From: Pacificispira sp002696645
GTDB lineage: Bacteria; Pseudomonadota; Alphaproteobacteria; UBA8366; Aestuariispiraceae
NCBI RefSeq assembly: GCF_048892425.1
Contig: NZ_JBLZHU010000001.1
Span: forward strand, 744,001-808,000
Length of the DNA stretch: 64,000 nucleotides
Reading direction: 5' to 3'
Shown here: piece by piece, positions 32,881-41,971 of the stretch
Layout of the letters: every line of letters begins with the position of its first letter
Position numbering within the stretch: position 1 is the first letter of the stretch
Notes under the pieces: generated by a model
Seen by the model: the letters and a program-made list of their open reading frames with translations, nothing else
What the model was told of the DNA's origin: nothing
Databases searched by the model: none
Program-made: the position numbers and the translations under genes

Positions 32881-33798
32881 TTAGCCAGACGCTGAGTCCG
32901 GTCTGACTGCCTCGGCCAGGGCCCAATCCCTGAAAGCGATGACTTTCGGAACGGTCTCCGAACTTTTTGGATAGACGATGAAATGCCCGAATTCCGTTGG
33001 CATATTCAGGTCATTCCCAAAGGGCAGCACCAATCGCCCGGCTGCGATGTCTCCTTCCACCAGGGTCGATTGCGTCAGTGCAACGCCCAGCCCGTCAATC
33101 GCAGCCTGAACCAGCATGGCCTCGGAACTGAAGCGCAGCCCTCGATTGGGATCAATGGTTTTGATATGGGCGGCCTTCAACCAAAGCCGCCAGTTCGCCG
33201 CCGCTTCCCGTTCCATTCGCCATTCTGCATGCAGCAGGGTTTGGCCGACCAGATCCGCCGGTGTGGTCAAATGCCTGGCAAGGGCGGGGCTGCAGACCGG
33301 GACAGCATTTTCATCCAGAAAGGGAATCACCGTCAGGTCCGGATAATGTCCGGTCCCATAACGAATGGCGATGTCCACCCCATCGCGGTGAAAATCCGTG
33401 AATGTGTCCGTTGCATCGAACCGCAGGTCAATATCGGGATGCGCCTTCACGAAGCGTTCCAACCGGGGGATTAACCATTTCTCCGCCATTGTGGGATAGA
33501 CACTGACCGTCAGCAGGCCGCTTTCCCGCTCAGCCATCAGACGCCGGTGTACCTCCCGAAAGGCGGCAAAACCCTCGCGCACCGACGGCAGGATCGCCGC
33601 ACCAGCACTGGTCAGGGTCAGGCTGCGCGTCGTTCGGATGAATAGCGGCGTTCCATAATAGTCCTCCAACCCCCGAATTTGCTGGCTGATTGCCGCCGGA
33701 GTCACGAAAAGCTCCGCTGCCGCCCGAGAAAAGTTCAAATGTCGGGCCGCCGCCTCAAATCCGCGCAGGGACGCGATGGGGGGTAGAATATCGCTCAT
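32881..33798 (-). CDS. LysR-type regulator, GcvA-like
   Basis: A 305-residue LysR regulator. The N-terminal helix-turn-helix ARHLNFSRAAAELFVTPAAISQQI is of the GcvA/AmpR type (TPAAISQQIR), followed by an effector domain with TVSVYPTMAEKWLIPRL. It is divergent from the CmcJ-like gene across a 149-bp gap, so that gene and the following GFA gene are the likely targets. The effector is unknown. Confidence 0.9.
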   Translation of the reverse strand: MSDILPPIASLRGFEAAARHLNFSRAAAELFVTPAAISQQIRGLEDYYGTPLFIRTTRSLTLTSAGAAILPSVREGFAAFREVHRRLMAERESGLLTVSVYPTMAEKWLIPRLERFVKAHPDIDLRFDATDTFTDFHRDGVDIAIRYGTGHYPDLTVIPFLDENAVPVCSPALARHLTTPADLVGQTLLHAEWRMEREAAANWRLWLKAAHIKTIDPNRGLRFSSEAMLVQAAIDGLGVALTQSTLVEGDIAAGRLVLPFGNDLNMPTEFGHFIVYPKSSETVPKVIAFRDWALAEAVRPDSASG

Positions 33799-33906
33799 AG
33801 TGTATCTTAAACCTGAACTTAATAATCTTTCAACAAATCATCGTTTTAAACTCTGCGCATTTGATCCGATATTCAAACACAGAAGGGGATTGTTCCATCA
33901 AACCGG

Positions 33907-33928
33907 AACCAGAACTCAAACTGGTTTG
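33907..33928. promoter_or_regulatory. Candidate operator palindrome before the CmcJ-like gene
   Basis: AACCAG (33907-33912) and CTGGTT (33921-33926) form an inverted repeat, overlapped by the palindrome CAAACTGGTTTG (33917-33928). It lies about 20 bases upstream of the start codon in the spacer shared with the LysR gene. Binding by that regulator is only a guess. Confidence 0.3.
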
Positions 33929-33947
33929 GCACATAGAGGAGTAAGAA

Positions 33948-34754
33948 ATGACCCAATATCCTTTTACAACAGCGAAAATCAGTTTTGTTCCCGCCGGTAT
34001 TCGGGAGCCAACAGCCACCTATCACGGCGATACGGGAGAAGCTGTCAGAAACTATGAACCGGAAATGAGAGAGGTTCAGATCGTTAATGGCCGCTTACAG
34101 CAAGATCGATATACGCTGGATCAGAACGGCTTTGAACTGGTGCATCAGCCAACGCAGCTTGGCCCGGTCACGGATGATGCGGACCCGACCATCAAATCCC
34201 ATTATTACCCCGAAGTGACCGAAATTCTGAAGCAGAAGACCGGCGCGCGGGATGTATTGATTTTTGATCATACGATCCGCATCACCGGCAATGCAAATGG
34301 ACGCCTTCCGGTGCAAAGCGCCCATAATGACTATACGGAAACATCCGCCCCCAAGCGGGTACAGGATCTGTTGGGTGCGCAGGAGGCACAGCGCTGGTTG
34401 TCCGGTCGCGTGGCACAGGTGAACCTGTGGCGACCTCTGGTGGGCCCTGTGACGGCGCTGCCTCTGGCTTTGCTGGATTCTCTGACTTTGGGGCCGGTCG
34501 ACCTGCGGCCATCGGCGCTGATCTTTAAGGATCGCACCGGGCAGATTTACCATGTCAGTCACAGCACCGGTCAGCGTTGGACCTATTTCCCGAACATGTC
34601 GACAGAGGAAGCGATCCTGATTAAAGGATATGACTCTGACACGTCTGGCCGGGCCAGATTCACCCCGCATACGGCGTTTGTTGATCCGTCGACGCCAGAC
34701 GGATCTGCGACGCGGCACAGTATCGAGGTCCGGGCGTTTCTGCGCTTCGATTGA
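33948..34754 (+). CDS. CmcJ/NvfI family oxidoreductase-like protein
   Basis: A 268-residue protein resembling the CmcJ/NvfI family, found in cephamycin and fungal terpenoid pathways and in many bacteria of unknown role. Recognisable blocks are VLIFDHTIR, SAHNDYTETSAP (His and Asp of a possible metal site), VNLWRPLVGPV, PLALLDSLTL, RWTYFPNMSTEEAILIKGYDS, FTPHTAFVDP and HSIEVRAFLRFD. It is preceded by AGGAG and followed 25 bp later by the GFA gene. The substrate is unknown; the reaction is inferred as iron/2-oxoglutarate-type oxidation. Confidence 0.8.
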   Translation: MTQYPFTTAKISFVPAGIREPTATYHGDTGEAVRNYEPEMREVQIVNGRLQQDRYTLDQNGFELVHQPTQLGPVTDDADPTIKSHYYPEVTEILKQKTGARDVLIFDHTIRITGNANGRLPVQSAHNDYTETSAPKRVQDLLGAQEAQRWLSGRVAQVNLWRPLVGPVTALPLALLDSLTLGPVDLRPSALIFKDRTGQIYHVSHSTGQRWTYFPNMSTEEAILIKGYDSDTSGRARFTPHTAFVDPSTPDGSATRHSIEVRAFLRFD

Positions 34755-34779
34755 TCACTCTTAAACAGGGGGAATGCAT

Positions 34780-35166
34780 ATGAGTGAGAAACAGGTTCAT
34801 TTCGGGGGATGTCTGTGCGGTGCCGTCCGCTACAGGGTGGACGGGCCGCTGCGGCCCGTTGTCGCCTGCCATTGCACGCAATGCCGTAAGACATCCGGTC
34901 ATTTCGCCGCGATGACATCGGCTTCGCATGACAGCCTGACGATCCTGTCCGATGAAAGCCTGACCTGGTTCGACTCCTCACCCAAGGCCAGACGGGGATT
35001 CTGTTCCCGCTGTGGTGGGAATGTGTTCTGGCAGCCGCAGGGCGAAGAGCGCATGTCGATCACGGCCGGAAGCCTGGATATGCCAACCGGGCTGCGCCTG
35101 ACGCATCACATCTTTACCGAAGATGCGGGGGATTATTACGATATCAGAACCGATATGAAACGCTGA
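34780..35166 (+). CDS. GFA family zinc protein
   Basis: A 128-residue protein of the glutathione-dependent formaldehyde-activating (GFA/CENP-V) fold. The zinc ligands are arranged as C11-x-C13, C30-x-C32-x2-C35 and C75-x2-C78. The ATG at 34780 has better spacing from AGGGGGA than the ATG six bases earlier. It is probably co-transcribed with the CmcJ-like gene. Family members do not all use formaldehyde-glutathione, so the substrate is open. Its 3' end overlaps the convergent lpxR gene by 23 bp. Confidence 0.9.
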   Translation: MSEKQVHFGGCLCGAVRYRVDGPLRPVVACHCTQCRKTSGHFAAMTSASHDSLTILSDESLTWFDSSPKARRGFCSRCGGNVFWQPQGEERMSITAGSLDMPTGLRLTHHIFTEDAGDYYDIRTDMKR

Positions 35167-36166
35167 TCGCACCGAATTTGTCGATACTTTCCTGGGTTTT
35201 GTACTCCTTGGACCGGATAATATAGGTGTAGGTCAGGCGCCAATCATCATACTGCATCGCCAATCCGGCCTGCATATCACCAACCAGAATTTTCTTATCC
35301 ACCCTGGGGCTGTCCTTGAATGTGTTTCCATCCAGGAAGATGTTGCGTGCGACCGCGCGCCCGCCAATGCTGGCAAATGTGTACCAGTTGAAACCGTCCG
35401 CTTCCCGCACATAGGCACTGCCGGGCAGGCTGGGGCGGATTCTGGGCGGTCCAAGGTCGGTTGTCAGATCCTTACCCAGGCGGAAGGTGATGCCGCTGGA
35501 CAGATATGTCGCGATGTTACCCAGGGCAAATCCCGCATTGGGCACGACATCCACATTCATGCCCAGCCCGACACCGCTTTCCCACCATTTGCGTTGATGT
35601 TCATAGACCAGACTGAATCCGGGCTCGTCCTTGATTTGGTTATCCCACCCACGCGGTTCCTGAAAGTCGAATGCGGCATGCCAATGGGTCTGGGTATATT
35701 CCGCGCCAGAGGACGGACCAACCACGCCCAGTTCCAACACCATGGCGTCGCTGCGGTCTGCATTTGGGGAAACCGCGATCAGGCCGCCGCTGACATACAG
35801 CCAGCCCGCATAGGGGCGGTCGTTGGGTCTGAGATTCGGGTCCGAAATATCATCTGGTGTATACATGTTCTGACCCAGGCTGTAGGTCGCGCGCGCCCGC
35901 GCACCATTGGGCCAAAAGGGAATCAGCCGCGCCATAAAGGACACGGGTTCATTTTCCAGTGGGACATATTCCTTGGTCGTATAGGTGATCTTGATGCCAT
36001 TGGTGAAATGGCGATCCGTGCCGGCGCCAAACAGATCGTTTTCCAGCATCAGGCTTAATGTGCCCTTGTCATCGGGCATATCCTGCGCCACCGCCGATGG
36101 CCCGTCGCACAAGGAAACAGCCATAATTGTACCGGCAACAGCCCAGTATTTTAGCGCAGTTCGCAT
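35144..36166 (-). CDS. lpxR: LpxR-type lipid A deacylase (DUF2219), outer membrane
   Basis: A 340-residue exported beta-barrel with a signal peptide ending near GPSAVAQ. LENDLFGAGTDRHFTNGIKI carries the Asn-Asp and Thr-Asp elements of the LpxR active region; RPYAGWLYVSGGL and VVGPSSGAEYTQ are further LpxR motifs. Alternating strands run to a terminal aromatic residue (SVSYRF), as expected of an outer-membrane barrel. The family removes the 3'-acyloxyacyl group of lipid A. It converges with the GFA gene and is divergent from the bisC-like gene. Confidence 0.88.
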   Translation of the reverse strand: MRTALKYWAVAGTIMAVSLCDGPSAVAQDMPDDKGTLSLMLENDLFGAGTDRHFTNGIKITYTTKEYVPLENEPVSFMARLIPFWPNGARARATYSLGQNMYTPDDISDPNLRPNDRPYAGWLYVSGGLIAVSPNADRSDAMVLELGVVGPSSGAEYTQTHWHAAFDFQEPRGWDNQIKDEPGFSLVYEHQRKWWESGVGLGMNVDVVPNAGFALGNIATYLSSGITFRLGKDLTTDLGPPRIRPSLPGSAYVREADGFNWYTFASIGGRAVARNIFLDGNTFKDSPRVDKKILVGDMQAGLAMQYDDWRLTYTYIIRSKEYKTQESIDKFGAISVSYRF

Positions 36167-36237
36167 AAATCTCTTTTCCCAAACCCTCAGGGGCCCCTAC
36201 ATTGGAAGTCCAACACATCAGAAAGTGCATTGATACG

Positions 36238-38541
36238 ATGAAACTAACAACAGCTAATCATTGGGGCAGCTATGTGGCGGAGTTGCGGCAGGGTCAAGTC
36301 GACTCTCTTTCTCCGTTGGTTTCGGGCGATGACGTGTCCGATATGTCAGCCTCCATTCTGGATACATTGGATGGAAAATCCCGCATTCGGCGACCGGCGA
36401 TTCGGGAAAGCTGGCTGAAGGGGGGGCCCGGCACGGACGGTCATCTGCGCGGCGCAGACCGATTTATAGAGGTTGAATGGGACCAGGCGCTGGACCTGTT
36501 GGCCGGTGAAATCACACGGATACGCGGCACCCATGGCAATCAGGCGATCTATGCAGGGTCTTATGGCTGGGCCAGCGCCGGGCGGTTCCACCATGCGCAA
36601 AGTCAGATCCATCGATTCTATAATATGGCGGGCGGGTACACGAAATCGGTCAATGCCTATTCTTTCGCTGCGGGGGAGGTCATTCTGCCGCATATTCTGA
36701 CGGATTTGCGCAGCACCATGTATGAGGCACCCAGCTGGTATGAAATCGCGGAACATACGGATCTGATGCTGGCCTTTGGGGGATTGGCCCTGAAAAACAC
36801 CCAGATTCAGAATGGGGGATTGGGCCAACATACCGCGCGGGACTGGATGGCGAAACTGGGTGCGGGGAAGGGGCAGTTTATTGGCATCAGCCCGATCCGC
36901 GATGATATGACACCGGAATTACAGGCAGAATGGATGCCCATTCGCCCGAATACCGACACCGCACTGATGATGGCGTTGGCCTATTGCCTGGATCAGGCCG
37001 GTAAGGTCGATACAGCCTTTCTGGCACGCTATACAACAGGCTATGACGCCTTTCGCCCCTATCTGATGGGGGACAGCGATGGCATGCCCAAGACCCCGGC
37101 ATGGGCGGCACAGATTACCGGTATTCCTGACGCAGACATAATCGCACTGGCCGACCGAATGACCCGGGGCCGGGTTCTGATATCGCTGTCCTGGTCCTTA
37201 CAGCGCGCCGATCATGGGGAGCAATCCTATTGGATGGGCGTCGTCCTGGCGGCGATGCTGGGTCAGATCGGTCTGCCGGGGGGCGGTATCGCCATTGGTC
37301 TGGCGGGTGAACATGGCAATGGTAATCCCGACCCGCAATTGCGCTGGGCGGCGGTGCCTACGGGCCGCAATCCGGTCGAAAGCTATATTCCCGTGGCGCG
37401 CATTTCCGACATGCTGCTGAATCCAGGGGCGGAATTCGACTATAATGGCAAGCGCCTGACCTATCCTGATATCCGTATGGTGCATTGGGCGGGCGGCAAT
37501 CCGTTCCACCATCACCAGGACCTCAATCGCCTGCGCAAGGCCTGGGCCAGGCCCGAAACAGTTGTGGTGCAGGAGATATTCTGGACACCTGCGGCGCGCC
37601 ACGCTGATATCGTTCTGCCAGTGACCACCGTGATGGAACGCAACGACATCGCGGTTGCCCAGTTGGATGGTTGGGCCGTTGCGATGAAGAAGCTGGTGGC
37701 GCCTGTTGGTCAGGCGCGCAATGATCATGACATCATGGCGGATGTGGCGGATCGACTGGGCTTTAAGGCGCAATTTACTGAGGATCGCAGCGAAATGGAC
37801 TGGTTGCGCGATATCTGGGATCGCAGCCGCCAGGAGGCCGGTCGGGTCGGGCGCGAATTGCCCTCCTTTGATGATTTCTGGAAGGCGGGACATCTGCATC
37901 TGGAAGGCGGGCCCGAAACGCGCTGTTTCCTGGGGGAGTTTCGCAAGGACCCGATTGCCAATCGATTGAAGACCCCGACGGGTAAGATTGAGATTTTCTC
38001 TAAGACAATCGCTGATTTCGGGTATTCGGAGATTGCCGGGCATCCAACCTGGACCGAACCGTATGAATGGCTGGGGGGCGCCGCGATTGAACAAACCCCG
38101 CTGCATCTGATATCCAACCAGCCAAAATCACGCCTGCATAGCCAGTTGGATCCAGGCCGGGGCAGCGTTAAAACCAAGATTCAGGGGCGGGAACCGATGC
38201 GGATGAATCCGCAGGATGCGAAGGCGCGCGGTTTGCAGGACGGTGCCTTGGTGCGGGTGTTTAATGCCCGTGGGTCCTGTCTGGCCGGGATATTCCTGGA
38301 TGAAGCCATCATGCCAGGCGTGGTCCAACTGGCGACCGGGGCGTGGTATGACCCGGAAGCGCCGGAGCGGGATGGCAGCCTGGATCGCCATGGCAATCCA
38401 AATGTCCTGACGGCGGACCGGGGAACATCCCGCTTGTCTCAGGGCCCCAGCGCTCATACATGTTTGGTACAGGTGGAGGCCGTCCTGGGCGACACGCCTG
38501 AGATGAAGGCCTTTGACCAACCTGCATTCGCTTCGGGCTGA
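36238..38541 (+). CDS. bisC: Molybdopterin oxidoreductase, BisC/TorA family
   Basis: A 767-residue member of the DMSO/TMAO/biotin sulfoxide reductase family using bis-MGD. No twin-arginine signal and no N-terminal iron-sulfur Cys motif are present, so a soluble cytoplasmic BisC-like enzyme reducing S- or N-oxides is most likely. The Mo-ligating Ser lies in NAYSFAAG (about residue 142). Cofactor-binding segments include WAGGNPFHHHQDLNRL, QEIFWTPAARHADIVLPVTT and HLISNQPKSRLHSQLD. ATG 36238 is chosen; TTG 36202 is possible. No ribosome site is strong. Confidence 0.9.
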   Translation: MKLTTANHWGSYVAELRQGQVDSLSPLVSGDDVSDMSASILDTLDGKSRIRRPAIRESWLKGGPGTDGHLRGADRFIEVEWDQALDLLAGEITRIRGTHGNQAIYAGSYGWASAGRFHHAQSQIHRFYNMAGGYTKSVNAYSFAAGEVILPHILTDLRSTMYEAPSWYEIAEHTDLMLAFGGLALKNTQIQNGGLGQHTARDWMAKLGAGKGQFIGISPIRDDMTPELQAEWMPIRPNTDTALMMALAYCLDQAGKVDTAFLARYTTGYDAFRPYLMGDSDGMPKTPAWAAQITGIPDADIIALADRMTRGRVLISLSWSLQRADHGEQSYWMGVVLAAMLGQIGLPGGGIAIGLAGEHGNGNPDPQLRWAAVPTGRNPVESYIPVARISDMLLNPGAEFDYNGKRLTYPDIRMVHWAGGNPFHHHQDLNRLRKAWARPETVVVQEIFWTPAARHADIVLPVTTVMERNDIAVAQLDGWAVAMKKLVAPVGQARNDHDIMADVADRLGFKAQFTEDRSEMDWLRDIWDRSRQEAGRVGRELPSFDDFWKAGHLHLEGGPETRCFLGEFRKDPIANRLKTPTGKIEIFSKTIADFGYSEIAGHPTWTEPYEWLGGAAIEQTPLHLISNQPKSRLHSQLDPGRGSVKTKIQGREPMRMNPQDAKARGLQDGALVRVFNARGSCLAGIFLDEAIMPGVVQLATGAWYDPEAPERDGSLDRHGNPNVLTADRGTSRLSQGPSAHTCLVQVEAVLGDTPEMKAFDQPAFASG

Positions 38542-38583
38542 TATGTCGTTGGATTTTTGACCAAAGATGGGGTCTAAGCGGTC

Positions 38584-39840
38584 ATGGCCGTTCAGTATAA
38601 AAGTTTCAAGGATCGCGGCGTATATGTCGGGTTTCACGGGCGCACCATAGAGATGCTGCGCTGTCGGGCCCCGCGTGATCCCATGCTGGATGATTTTGAA
38701 GCCATCGTTCCCAATTTCGGCGGCGTTGATTTAGGGCGTGTTTCCAATGATCTGGTGATGCCTTTCGGCGATGTTCCGGGATGGACTGATCTGGTCGGGC
38801 GCGACGCCTTGCTGCATGAACGTGTGGCCCAATCCTATTTTGAGCGGGAAGGGCATTTGGACCCGATCACGGTGCGCGATATGCGCCTGGAGGCGGACCT
38901 GGAAGCCGGGGATGAGCGGGACAAACGACTGGCGGAAAATGAAATCGCGATCAGCCGGACTGATTCACAAAGCGCGTTTCTGGAAATTCTGGCGATGTTT
39001 GGCCGGAAATATGCGGAAACGAACGGGCAGACGGATTTGCGCAATGTGAACCGCCCCGTTCTGATGTCCCTGAGTGATGATAACCCCAAGGATATGGTAC
39101 GTCTGGTTCGCATTATTGTCGGGTCGGTCGTCAATGGTGCATCGATTTCGCGGGAGGAATTGCAGAAGCGGCTGGATACGCTCAGCGATTATGCTGCCCC
39201 GATCTGTTCCCTGGTCACCAATGACCAGACACGCGCGGTGGGTTTTCTGAGCCGTCAAATGACCCTGCTGGAGCAGTTGCACCAAGGCGTTGCTGCGTAT
39301 TGCAGCACCCAGCGTCCCGATGAAGTTATGGAAGCGGCGCGGATTATTGATTTCAATCTGAATACCTTCATCCAATACAGTCTGGATCGGGCCCAGGCGA
39401 TCAAATCGGCTGTTCTGGACGATGATTACTATCTGAATGATAAGAAATACGAAAGTTTGCTGGCGTTGATCCGCGAAGAACGGATCAAGATCTCCTTCGC
39501 CCTGGATGGTTGGGCGGGGCATGCCACGCGCTGGCTCAGCGTGGCGGAGGATGATATTCCCGCCCGAAATGCGGTGCTGACCTTTATCCTGCGTCAAATG
39601 CCCGCCCCGCCGCAGGAATTGGATGATTTTGTCGAGCGCCGATTTGGCTCAGAAAATCTGATGACGATGCGTGGACGCGTCGTGAAGGAAATGCATTCCT
39701 GGATGGATGATAAGCTGGACCAGGAAATTTATCGCCGCGTGATACAGGGGCGGTCGGATGTGACATCGGGAAAGAAGGCGGGGCTGGGCGCGCAAGATGT
39801 TACACAGGCGGTGAAACAGGCAATCGCCACAAAGGATTAG
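38584..39840 (+). CDS. Conserved-looking hypothetical protein upstream of recO
   Basis: A 418-residue, largely helical protein that I do not recognise. It is soluble, with no signal peptide or membrane helix. An N-terminal segment (about 1-90, with FHGRTIEMLRCRAPRD) is followed by a charged acidic linker and a long helical region. Codon use and composition match the neighbours. It lies 63 bp before recO on the same strand and may share its transcript. A DUF2336-like helical fold is one guess, unsupported by a clear motif. Confidence 0.75.
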   Translation: MAVQYKSFKDRGVYVGFHGRTIEMLRCRAPRDPMLDDFEAIVPNFGGVDLGRVSNDLVMPFGDVPGWTDLVGRDALLHERVAQSYFEREGHLDPITVRDMRLEADLEAGDERDKRLAENEIAISRTDSQSAFLEILAMFGRKYAETNGQTDLRNVNRPVLMSLSDDNPKDMVRLVRIIVGSVVNGASISREELQKRLDTLSDYAAPICSLVTNDQTRAVGFLSRQMTLLEQLHQGVAAYCSTQRPDEVMEAARIIDFNLNTFIQYSLDRAQAIKSAVLDDDYYLNDKKYESLLALIREERIKISFALDGWAGHATRWLSVAEDDIPARNAVLTFILRQMPAPPQELDDFVERRFGSENLMTMRGRVVKEMHSWMDDKLDQEIYRRVIQGRSDVTSGKKAGLGAQDVTQAVKQAIATKD

Positions 39841-39903
39841 GCTGCATGCCTGCCTTTTCCGTATAGTTCTATAGCCGGATCAACAGACAAGTGAGCGCCG
39901 GGA

Positions 39904-40629
39904 ATGATTGAGTGGCAGGATGAGGCGATCCTACTTTCGGCCCGTCGCCACGGGGAGAACGCGCTTGTCCTGTCCGTATTGACCGAAAACCACGGACGCC
40001 ATGCCGGCCTGGTGCGGGGCGGACAGTCCCGCAAATTGAAGGGCGTATTACAGCCGGGTAATCGCCTGGCCGTGTCCTGGCGCGCACGGCTTGAGGAACA
40101 TCTGGGCACCCTGACGGTGGAGCCGGTGCACGGCTATTCCGCGCTGTTGATGCAGGATTCCGGGCGCTTGCTGGCGATGGGGTCGGCTCTTTCGATGGTG
40201 GAATCCGCCCTGCCGGAGCGGGAACCGCATCCGGGCCTGTTTCACAGCCTGGATGCCCTGATGGTCGCCCTGGACAGCGCCAATTGGGCGGAGACATATA
40301 TTAGGTGGGAAGTTGGCTTCCTGTCTGAATTGGGATTTGGATTGGATTTATCCAGTTGTGCCGCAACTGGTGATACAGAAGATTTGCGCTATGTCAGCCC
40401 GAAAACCGGTCGCGCTGTCTCTGCCCAGGCGGGGGAGCCCTATCATGATAAACTGCTGGCCTTGCCCAGTTTTATGACCGGGCTTGGTAATGCCGGGCCG
40501 GATGCTTTGGCGTCGGCCATGAAAACGACGGGGTATTTTCTGAACAGACATGTATTCGATGTTCTGGGAAAGCCTGCCCCTGATATGAGAACCCGTTTGC
40601 TTGCCCGGTTTTCGGCTGGAAAGTCTTGA
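39904..40629 (+). CDS. recO: DNA repair protein RecO
   Basis: A RecF-pathway mediator that loads RecA onto SSB-coated single-stranded DNA. The 241 residues have the N-terminal OB-fold (EWQDEAILLSARRHGENALVLSVLTENHGRHAGLVRG begins the protein) and the helical domain. The Cys4 zinc finger of some RecO proteins is absent; a single Cys remains near SSCAATG. It is followed by a strong terminator. Confidence 0.95.
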   Translation: MIEWQDEAILLSARRHGENALVLSVLTENHGRHAGLVRGGQSRKLKGVLQPGNRLAVSWRARLEEHLGTLTVEPVHGYSALLMQDSGRLLAMGSALSMVESALPEREPHPGLFHSLDALMVALDSANWAETYIRWEVGFLSELGFGLDLSSCAATGDTEDLRYVSPKTGRAVSAQAGEPYHDKLLALPSFMTGLGNAGPDALASAMKTTGYFLNRHVFDVLGKPAPDMRTRLLARFSAGKS

Positions 40630-40639
40630 TCTGAAATGG

Positions 40640-40669
40640 AAAAAGCCGCCCTGATGCAGGGCGGCTTTC
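40640..40669. terminator. Intrinsic terminator after recO
   Basis: A hairpin AAAAGCCGCCCTG-AT-GCAGGGCGGCTTT with short A and T flanks lies 10 bases after the recO stop. It is placed between recO and the small convergent gene, so it can serve both. Confidence 0.85.
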
Positions 40670-40692
40670 CCAAAGCGGAAACCCATTGCGGG

Positions 40693-40863
40693 TCAGCTTT
40701 TACCTTGTGTTGCGGGGGTTGAGGTACCACCGGTTTCCATAACCGTCGTGTCACCCTTCTTCGCCTGATGGGATGTCGAGCATTCGGCCAGGGCCGCACC
40801 CGAAATCGCCGATCCGAACATAAGGATCGAAGCCACCGCTAGAGTTTTCATGCTTTTAGACAC
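40693..40863 (-). CDS. Small exported protein (56 residues) with a near-ideal ribosome site
   Basis: A short gene starting at GTG 40863, seven bases after GGAGG within AAGGAGGTGATC, almost the full complement of the 16S rRNA tail. The product has a signal peptide (MKTLAVASILMFGSAISG, cleavage near GAALAE) and a short mature part with one Cys and a Thr/Gly/Pro-rich end (ETGGTSTPATQGKS). If the start were ATG 40851 the peptide would lose four residues. No known family comes to mind. It may be abundant, judging from the ribosome site. Confidence 0.7.
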   Translation of the reverse strand: MSKSMKTLAVASILMFGSAISGAALAECSTSHQAKKGDTTVMETGGTSTPATQGKS

Positions 40864-40957
40864 GGGATCACCTCCTTTCGCTAATTGAACCTGTTAAAAA
40901 TAGTACACCGAATTGAAACGGGTTCAAGGGACATAAAGTAGGGTTATTTCCAGCGTC

Positions 40958-41950
40958 TTAGGCTTCCAGGGCGGCCTGGAAGGTTGCGGGGTCGACATTG
41001 CCGCCGGACAGAACAGCCACAACCGGTTCATCACCCGGCGGCAGCTTGCCAGACAGAATAGATGCCAGCGCCACGGCCCCGCCCGGTTCCACCACCAGTT
41101 TCAGGTCCAGGAAGGCGGTGCGCATCGCGGCCTGGGCTTCTGCATCCGTAACACTCAGCCCCCCGCTCAATAGGGCTTGGTTCAGGGCAAAGGTAATGAC
41201 ACCCGGTGTTGGCGTCAGCAGGGCATCACAAATGGATCGGGCATTGGGCGACACGCTTTGCCGCTCGCCGCTGGCCAGAGAGCGCGCTGTATCGTCGAAA
41301 TCTGACGGTTCCGCGCTGTAGACCGGAACATCCGGACACAGATTTGACAGGGCCAGTGCCGCCCCGGAAATCAGGCCGCCACCGCCACAGGGCAGCACCA
41401 CGGCGCAAGGTTTGACACCAATTGCGTCCAATTGTTCGGCGATCTCTACCCCCACTGTACCTTGTCCGGCGATGACAAGCGGGTCGTCATAGGGGGGCAC
41501 AATCGCGGCGCCGCGAGATTTGGCGATGGATTGGGCCAAGGCTTCCCGGTTTTCTGTGAACCGGTCGTATAGTTGAATTTCTGCCCCCCAGGCCGCCGTA
41601 TTGGCGCGTTTGATCGCGGGTGCATCCGACGGCATGACAATCAGGGCCGGAATGCCCGCATAATGCGCAGCAGCGGCGACGCCCTGGGCATGATTGCCGC
41701 TGGAATAGGCGACAACGCCACCGGTCTTTACGCTGTCACCCAGCGCCAGAATCTTATTGCTGGCGCCGCGAAATTTGAACGACCCGGTGCGCTGCAGGCA
41801 TTCCGGCTTTACCAGAATGCGCCGACCCATGCGCTGGTTCAACAGGGGGGATTCCAGCAGGGGGGTCCGAATGGTGCGCCCCTTCAGTCGCTCTACCGCT
41901 GCTGTGATATCTGCAAAGACAGGCAATTCAGGGGTAAAGATGTCTGGCAT
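40958..41950 (-). CDS. Threonine/serine dehydratase-like PLP enzyme
   Basis: A 330-residue fold-type II PLP enzyme. The Schiff-base Lys is K59 in TGSFKFRGA, SSGNHAQG binds the substrate carboxylate, and PCGGGGLISG holds the phosphate. No C-terminal ACT domain is present, so it resembles catabolic or serine racemase/hydroxyaspartate dehydratase-like members rather than biosynthetic IlvA. It sits 21 bp after the haloacid dehalogenase gene on the same strand. Confidence 0.9.
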   Translation of the reverse strand: MPDIFTPELPVFADITAAVERLKGRTIRTPLLESPLLNQRMGRRILVKPECLQRTGSFKFRGASNKILALGDSVKTGGVVAYSSGNHAQGVAAAAHYAGIPALIVMPSDAPAIKRANTAAWGAEIQLYDRFTENREALAQSIAKSRGAAIVPPYDDPLVIAGQGTVGVEIAEQLDAIGVKPCAVVLPCGGGGLISGAALALSNLCPDVPVYSAEPSDFDDTARSLASGERQSVSPNARSICDALLTPTPGVITFALNQALLSGGLSVTDAEAQAAMRTAFLDLKLVVEPGGAVALASILSGKLPPGDEPVVAVLSGGNVDPATFQAALEA

Positions 41951-41971
41951 TCCGGGCTTCCTAAACAGGGG

